This document shows, piece by piece, positions 58,046 to 64,000 of a stretch of DNA of 64,000 bases. Under the pieces are notes generated by a model. It did not search any database. It saw nothing but the letters and a program-made list of their open reading frames with translations, and was not told the origin of the DNA. The stretch is from Manihot esculenta (lineage: Eukaryota; Streptophyta; Magnoliopsida; Malpighiales; Euphorbiaceae). Position numbers and translations under genes: made by a program. Numbering within the stretch: position 1 is the stretch's first letter; every line of letters begins with the position of its first letter. The DNA lies in contig NC_035176.2 of the NCBI RefSeq assembly GCF_001659605.2, positions 24,298,716-24,362,715 of the forward strand, in the 5' to 3' direction.

Positions 58046-58778
58046 GAGATGTTGAGGACTAATGGTGACAATTCCATCCTTTATGTGATTAGCTGTGATG
58101 TGTTGCATTTCATGAAAGCATGAATAAGAAAAAGAAAGAAAAAGTTAAATAATAAAATGAATAATAATATACCTAAAAATGGAGGAATTATAATAATAAT
58201 AAAATGAATAATAATATACCTAAAAATGGAGGAATTAAAGCAAATGTTTTTAGTTTCTGCTCATTGGGCTTTATAGCTCACCCCCTCTCCCCTAACCCCA
58301 GTCTTGCAGGTGCAGAGTAGATAGAGAAGTCAGCAGAGTAAGAGAAGTTTATGTAATAGCTTAGCTGTGGACATGGTTTGTTGGTAATGTAAAAGTATGA
58401 GATGTAATGTAATGTAAGTTTGATAATGTGCTTGACTAGAGTCTGTTGTATTCCCTGTACACATGGTCTTGTATGAGATATAATGTTTTTATGATGCCTA
58501 TGTAATCCAAGCCTATGTTATGTTATGTTACCCCATTAGAGTATTTGATGAGGACTCCAATGAGAGGTTTATGTTATGTTTGTGCATGCACAGGCTAGGC
58601 TTGGCAAAGAAATGTTTGAATGAAAGAAAAGTTTTAATTTTTTTATGTATGTTGTTGACCATGTATGGGATTAAACAGGTTCACAGGATGTATGTTTGGC
58701 TTGCTACGGGTTCTGGCGGCCTTAAGCCGACCTGAATCCTAGCGCCGGTAGCGGTCCGGTTTTCGGGTCGTTACAGAG

Positions 58779-58790
58779 TGGTATCAGAGC
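58779..58790 (+). promoter_or_regulatory. primer binding site of E6 (initiator tRNA-Met)
   Basis: A perfect TGGTATCAGAGC three bases after the LTR end, followed by the family leader CCCTAGGTTCA. Confidence 0.93.
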
Positions 58791-58943
58791 CCTAGGTTCA
58801 TATGGTCGGACCTAGAGTGTCGGGCTCATAGATGTGATAGAAAGTCAAGCACAATAGGAAATCATGTCCACTAGGATAGGATGTAGAGTCCTGTCTAGAA
58901 TGAAAGTATGATATGCCATGAGATATGCTATGTATATGATGTG

Positions 58944-58967
58944 GGTTCATGTGTTTCCACATGAACC
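58944..58967 (+). promoter_or_regulatory. conserved 10-bp leader hairpin of E6
   Basis: Arms GGTTCATGTG (58944-58953) and CACATGAACC (58958-58967), loop TTTC, in the leader about 46 bases before the gag ATG at 59014. Being in the region where packaging and dimerisation signals of LTR elements lie, it is a candidate for such a role. Confidence 0.75.
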
Positions 58968-59013
58968 ATTGGATGCTAATGTTTTGTATCTGTGCTGTTT
59001 TTCAGTAAACAGA

Positions 59014-62000
59014 ATGCGAGGAACTCGTCGATCAGCTAGATTGACTAGAGTACCACCGGAGGATGAGGGCACGAGCGCCCGTCCTCCAGCATTGCCAAGG
59101 GCAATGTCAAGTAGGTCCAACAGGGACAGAGCAGTGGGAGACCCTAGAAGATCTCTGGATCTGGGTAGAAACAGATCAGTAAGAGGAACGGTTCAAGGAG
59201 GCAGGTCAGTGGATGTGGGAGAAGAGATGGATGTGGACCAGAGGAGGGATGGTAGTCTTGGTGTGAGCATGCCAGAAGAGGGCATGGGTGAGTCTCAGGG
59301 AGGCACTCAGGCCTCGGGGTTTGTTCCACCACCCCAGTACCCACCTTTTTCACCATACCCCGGGTATTCGATGGGAGGTACATCGGAGTACCCCAGTTTT
59401 AATCCTTACCCTTCTCACATGCCATACCCACCTTTCTACCCACAGTATCCACAGTACCCTATGTACCCACCTCCATCCTTCCATCCAGGCACAACAAACC
59501 CTATTCCAGGGGATGCCGCACCTCCACCACCAGCAGAAACCGCAGTTACAGAAACCCAAAGACCTCAACCTACCTCATCTGGAGGGAGCAAGGCCAAGAT
59601 GACTGACTATATGAAGTTGGGTGCTCCCCAGTTTGATACCGGTGATGATCCGTTTGTGTACCTGGAGAAGGTCAAAACGATTACAGATGAGATAGGGGCT
59701 GATGACAGTAGAGCCATTCAGATGGCTGGTTTCACTCTGAAATGCAAGAAGGCACGAGAGTGGTTCAAGAACTATGTGAAACCAAAGGTGGACAGTCTGT
59801 CATGGGAGGAGTTTGCGAATGAGTTCGCAGGATGGGCTTTCCCTGACAGTTCCAGGGAGCTGAAGGTGATTGAGTTTGAACAGCTGAAGCAGACAGATGA
59901 GATGGGTGTCGATGAGTACACCGATAGATTCTTAGAGTTGTTGCCGTTTGCTGGGCAACATCTGGACACAGATCCGAAGAAGTCGAGGAGGTATATCATG
60001 AGGCTCAATTCCAGGTATTCCTCTTTGATTCAGTCAGCTGATAGAGAAAGTTTCCATGCCATTATAGACATGGCCAGGAGAATGGAGGCTAGTGCCGTAA
60101 TAGAGGGAAAAGTCAAGCAGTCAGTGGCACAGCCTTCTAGTTCTAAGACCCCAGGTGGGGGAAGGATAGACCCTTCATCCTTGAGTTCAGCTAGTAAGAA
60201 GTGGGGCAGTACCACTAAGAAACCAAAGAAGAATAAGTTCTGGAGCAAGATCAAATCAGGTCTGGGATTAGGAGGTGGCTCAAGCTCTGGTGCTGATAAT
60301 GCAGTGTGTGCAAGGTGTGGTAAGCTACACAGGGGGGTATGCCGGTTTGGGACGACAGCCTGCTACAGGTGTGGGCAAGAGGGACACATGTCTTGGGAAT
60401 GTCCGAGAGCAGTTCCTACGGCACAACCCCAGCAGACAACTTCGGGTAGCGTAGCACAGCCAGCAGCTTCAGCCGCAACACAGGCTAGTGGCAGAGGCCG
60501 AGGGAGAGGGTCAGCCTCTTCTTCATCAGTTTACAGAGGGGAAGGTCCGTCAGCTCCAGCACGGATCTTCACAATGACACAGCAGGAGGCAAACGCATCC
60601 AACACCGTGGTGTCAGGTAATATCATCATTGGTTGTTCAGATGTTTATGCCTTAATGGACCCGGGTGCATCCCATTCTTTTGTTTCTCCGAGAGCGGTCG
60701 AGAGGTTGGGCTTGATGGTCTCTGGGTTAGAGTGTCCCCTATGGGTCAGCGGACCCAAATGTGACCCGTCAGTGGCAGAGTCAGTCTGCCAGTACAGTCC
60801 AGTTTTCATAGAGGGAAGATGCCTATCCGCCGACCTAGTGGTTCTAGACTTGACAGATTTTGACGTCATTCTAGGGATGGATTGGCTATCTACCCATGGT
60901 GCTACCTTGGATTGCAGAGACAAGGTAGTTAAGTTCAGATGTCAGGATGGGTCAGAGGTTGTCTTTAAAGGAGACAGGGGGAGTACACCTAGAGGTTTGA
61001 TATCAGCCCTACAGGCTCGTAGGCTGCTCAGGAGGGGTTGTCAGGGTTATCTAGCTCATGTGAGAGAGCTAGACAGAGATGTCAGAGAGCCCGCCTCGGT
61101 GCCTGTGGTTAGAGAGTTCTTAGATGTTTTCCCAGACGAGCTGCCAGGTTTACCGCCTCCTAGGGAGATAGAGTTCGAAATAGAATTGATGCCAGGAACC
61201 AGACCGATCTCTATCCCTCCCTACAGGATGGCGCCAGCGGAGCTGAAAGAGCTTAAAGAACAGTTGCAAGAGCTGGTAGACAAGGGTTTCATCCGACCGA
61301 GTGCCTCACCTTGGGGTGCTCCAGTGTTGTTCGTGAAAAAGAAGGATGGATCCCTCAGACTTTGTATCGACTATAGACAGTTGAACAAGGTTACTACCAA
61401 GAACAAGTACCCGTTGCCTAGGATCGATGATCTATTCGACCAGCTAGCAGGAGCAGGTTGTTTCTCCAAAATAGATCTGAGATCTGGGTATCATCAGCTG
61501 AGGATCAGAGATGAAGATGTGCCAAAGACAGCATTCAGGACCAGATATGGGCATTTCGAGTTCCTAGTGATGCCGTTCGGGTTAACAAACGCCCCTGCAG
61601 CATTCATGGATCTCATGAACAGAGTATTTAGCCAATACCTGGATCACTTCGTTATTGTCTTCATAGATGATATCTTAGTGTATTCCAGGAATGCAGAAGA
61701 GCATGCCCATCATCTGCGGTTGGTCTTGCAGACTTTGAGGGAACATGGCTTGTATGCCAAGTTCTCTAAATGTGAATTCTGGCTGAGGAGCATTTCGTTC
61801 TTGGGGCATGTAGTGTCAGAGAATGGTATTGAGGTGGACCCCAAGAAGGCAGAAACTGTGGCTAACTGGCCTAGACCCACTTCAGTGACAGAGATTAGAA
61901 GTTTCTTGGGTTTGGCAGGTTACTACAGGAGGTTCGTTCAGGACTTCTCAAAGATAGCAGCTCCTCTGACCAGGTTAACCAGGAAGAATCAGAAGTTTCT

Positions 62001-64000
62001 GTGGACCGACCAGTGCGAAGAGAGTTTTGAAGAGCTTAAGAAGAGGTTGACTTCAGCACCAGTTTTAGCTCTGCCATCTAGTAATGAGGACTTTACGGTC
62101 TTTTGTGATGCGTCCCATGTGGGACTGGGTTGTGTACTGATGCAGAATGAGAGGGTGATTGCTTATGCTTCTAGGCAGCTGAAGAAGCATGAGTTGAATT
62201 ACCCCACACATGACCTGGAGATGGCAGCAGTAATCTTTGCACTCAAGATGTGGAGGCACTACCTCTATGGGGTAAAATGTGAGATCTTTACAGATCATAA
62301 GAGCCTGCAGTACATCCTGAGTCAAAGAGATTTGAATTTGAGACAGAGAAGATGGGTAGAACTGCTCAGTGACTACGATTGCAAAATCCAGTATCATCCG
62401 GGTAAGGCTAATGTTGTAGCTGATGCCTTAAGCCGGAAATCACTCGGCAGTCTATCCCACATCACAGCAGAACGAAGACCAGTAGTAAAGGAGTTCTACA
62501 AGCTCATCGAAGAAGGGCTACAGTTAGAGTTGTCGGGTACAGGTGCCTTGTTGGCTCAGATGAAAGTGACACCCGTGTTCCTTGAGCAAGTCGCTCAGAA
62601 ACAGCATGAGGACCCCGAGTTAGTGAAGATTGCCAGGACTGTTCAATCAGGCAAGAATGATGAGTTCAGATTTGACAACAAGGGGATCCTCCGCTATGGG
62701 AGTCGATTATGTGTACCAGATGACATAGGGCTAAAAGGAGACATTATGAGAGAGGCTCATAATGCAAGATACAGCATTCACCCCGGAGCCACCAAGATGT
62801 ATCAAGATTTGAAGAAAGTTTATTGGTGGCCAGCGATGAAGAAACAAGTGGCACAGTTCGTGTCAGCCTGCGAAGTGTGTCAGAGGGTAAGCTGGAACAT
62901 CAGAAGCCAGCTGGAATGCTTAACCCGCTACCGATTCCAGAATGGAAATGGGAAAACATAGCTATGGACTTCGTAGTAGGGTTACCGGCGACGTCCAACA
63001 GAGTGGACTCCATATGGGTGATTGTGGACAGACTCACCAAATCTGCTCACTTCATCCCTGTCAGGAGTGGCTACTCTGTGGACAAGTTGGCGCAGGTGTA
63101 TGTGGATGAGATTGTCAGGCTGCATGGGGTTCCTGTTTCGATAGTGTTAGATAGAGGGCCCCAGTTCACTTCCAGGTTTTGGCGGAGTCTGCAGAATGCC
63201 ATGGGTACTAGGTTGGATTTCAGTACTGTCTTCCACCCCCAGACTGATGGACAGTCAGAAAGGACCATCCAGACTATAGAGGATATGCTCAGGATGTGTG
63301 TGCTAGATTTTGGCGGTTCTTGGAGGCAACATCTACCCTTAGTGGAGTTCGCCTACAATAACAGCTATCATGCTAGCATCGGGATGGCTCCATATGAAGC
63401 TTTATATGGGAGGAAGTGCAGGTCACCTGTTTGCTGGGAAGAAGTTGGAGAAAAGGCCTTGGCAGGGCCTGAGCTAGTAGAGATCACCAGCAGGGTGGTA
63501 CCATTAATCAGAGAGAGAATCAAGACTGCTGCAAGCAGACAGAAGAGTTATGCAGACATCCGCAGAAGGCAGTTAGAGTTTCAGGAGGGGGACCTGGTAT
63601 TGCTCAAGGTGTCTCCAATGAAGGGAGTGGTTAGGTTCGGGAAGAAAGGTAAGCTAGCCCCACGATACATCGGACCCTTTGAAATCTTGCAAAAGATTGG
63701 GAATGTGTCGTACAAGCTGGATTTACCTGCTTCTATGGAGAGAATCCATCCGGTTTTCCATGTTTCCATGTTGAGGAAGTTTGTGTCAGATCCGAGCAAG
63801 GTTCTTAATGAGCCTGATGTGGAGGTCCAAGAGGATCTCACCTATGTTGAACAACCAGTGCGGATCATAGACACCCAGATCAGAAAGTTAAGAAACAAGG
63901 AAATCCCGATGGTGAAAGTCCTGTGGAACCACCACAACTTGGAAGAGTGCACTTGGGAGACACGGGAGTCTATGCTCCAGCAATACCCTCATCTCTTTTA
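59014..64000 (+). pseudogene. gag-pol of E6, near-intact with one frameshift; stop codon outside window
   Basis: The start is ATG 59014 ([10 protein letters not shown]). The first frame runs to 62961 with, at approximate residues, capsid core 195-375, zinc knuckle [15 protein letters not shown] 449-464, protease [10 protein letters not shown] near 547, RT with [11 protein letters not shown] and [10 protein letters not shown] near 888, RNase H with [13 protein letters not shown] near 1032, and integrase HHCC ([11 protein letters not shown] to ACEVCQRV) 1249-1290. At 62886-62892 an A-run is one base shorter than in E4, which shifts the frame. The other frame then carries the rest: MDFVVGLP (62965), VLDRGPQF (63147), GQSERTIQ (63254), RYIGPFEIL (63665) and the chromodomain (63865-63990). 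The final codon is cut by the window end. The single change could be a real mutation or a homopolymer sequencing error. Confidence 0.9.

Larger units (their letters stand above)
56357..58775 (+). repeat. 5' LTR of E6 (2419 bp)
   Basis: It starts TGTAATACCCGGCTAGACTC and ends GGGTCGTTACA. Five TTCGG-N3-CCGAA near-palindromes (56534, 56554, 56626, 56646, 56682) stand just upstream of the TATA box. A second cluster lies at 57246-57485 in what should be transcribed leader. A three-copy unit with GACCAG(C/T)GAGGCCCATTCTA occurs at 57902-58045. A 60-base direct duplication occurs at about 58140-58240 (ATAATAATATACCTAAAAAT twice). Confidence 0.93.
56357..64000 (+). mobile_element. E6: Del/Tekay-type element inserted in E5 (3' LTR outside window)
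   Basis: A 2419-bp 5' LTR (56357-58775), perfect PBS, leader hairpin, and a gag-pol region running to the last base of the window. It lies inside the RT/RNase H junction of E5: AGATG (56352-56356) would be the left target duplication. The coding region is intact except for one 1-base deletion in the integrase. The polypurine tract and 3' LTR should follow immediately after 64000. Confidence 0.92.

Noticed and set aside
59144..60254. Minus-strand and alternate plus-strand frames inside the E6 gag
   Set aside because: Shadows of the gag frame; His/Pro-rich or Trp-rich translations follow from the shifted Pro/Tyr-rich block.

Overview
This window reads as plant nuclear DNA, almost certainly a eudicot. 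The evidence is plant-type Ty3/gypsy elements primed by initiator-Met tRNA, a FAR1-related pseudogene, a plant mobile domain pseudogene, very AT-rich spacers, and a GT-AG spliced plant-specific repressor-like gene. The species cannot be fixed from sequence alone; a Euphorbiaceae-like genome is a guess. Only one locus looks like a conventional host gene: a two-exon zinc-ribbon/EAR protein of the GIR1-like type on the minus strand at 24990-26450. Most of the rest is transposable-element sequence in different states of decay.

Layout. (1) 1-10808 is a nest of Del/Tekay-type chromovirus elements. The 3' part of a plus-strand element (E1, LTR 1994-4387) sits inside the 3' LTR of another plus-strand element (remnant 4388-5116), which itself sits inside the RNase H region of a minus-strand element (E2, 5117-10808). 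(2) E2 abuts a decayed plant mobile domain gene (10809-11695), followed by an AT-rich array of about 217-bp units (12120-13165) and a cluster of hairpins (13905-14015). (3) 14277-15585 is an isolated integrase/chromodomain fragment of a different gypsy lineage. (4) 17673-18117 is a solo-LTR-like insert with a 5-bp target duplication. (5) 18650-21880 is a Tat-lineage remnant: U5, decayed gag, then a 71-bp minisatellite. (6) 24990-26450 is the host gene. (7) 26500-37385 is AT-rich intergenic DNA with a SINE remnant, a 731-bp nonautonomous hAT element with an 8-bp target duplication, and short tandem repeats. (8) 37386-47090 is a complete, very young Del/Tekay element (E4, minus strand) with 2230-bp LTRs, target duplication ACCAC and an uninterrupted 1647-codon gag-pol frame. 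It landed in the 3' end of a FAR1-related (FRS/MULE-derived) pseudogene at 47091-49607. (9) 50948-53131 is a head-to-head arrangement of LTR pieces. (10) 51928-56356 is E5, which has an intact gag frame but a decayed pol. (11) 56357-64000 is E6, inserted in E5; it is nearly coding-competent, with one 1-base deletion in the integrase region, and it runs off the window.

Working together. E4, and E6 apart from its frameshift, carry the full set capsid/nucleocapsid - protease - reverse transcriptase - RNase H - integrase - chromodomain. E1 and E5 share the same peculiar decayed protease/RT sequence, which suggests a defective subfamily copied by enzymes supplied in trans. The LTRs carry clustered TTCGG-N3-CCGAA palindromes with GCC-box cores just upstream of a TATA box, internal minisatellites, and conserved hairpins in the leader and next to the polypurine tract. 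These are the least explained cis-signals in the window. No CRISPR array, rRNA gene or intact tRNA gene was seen.
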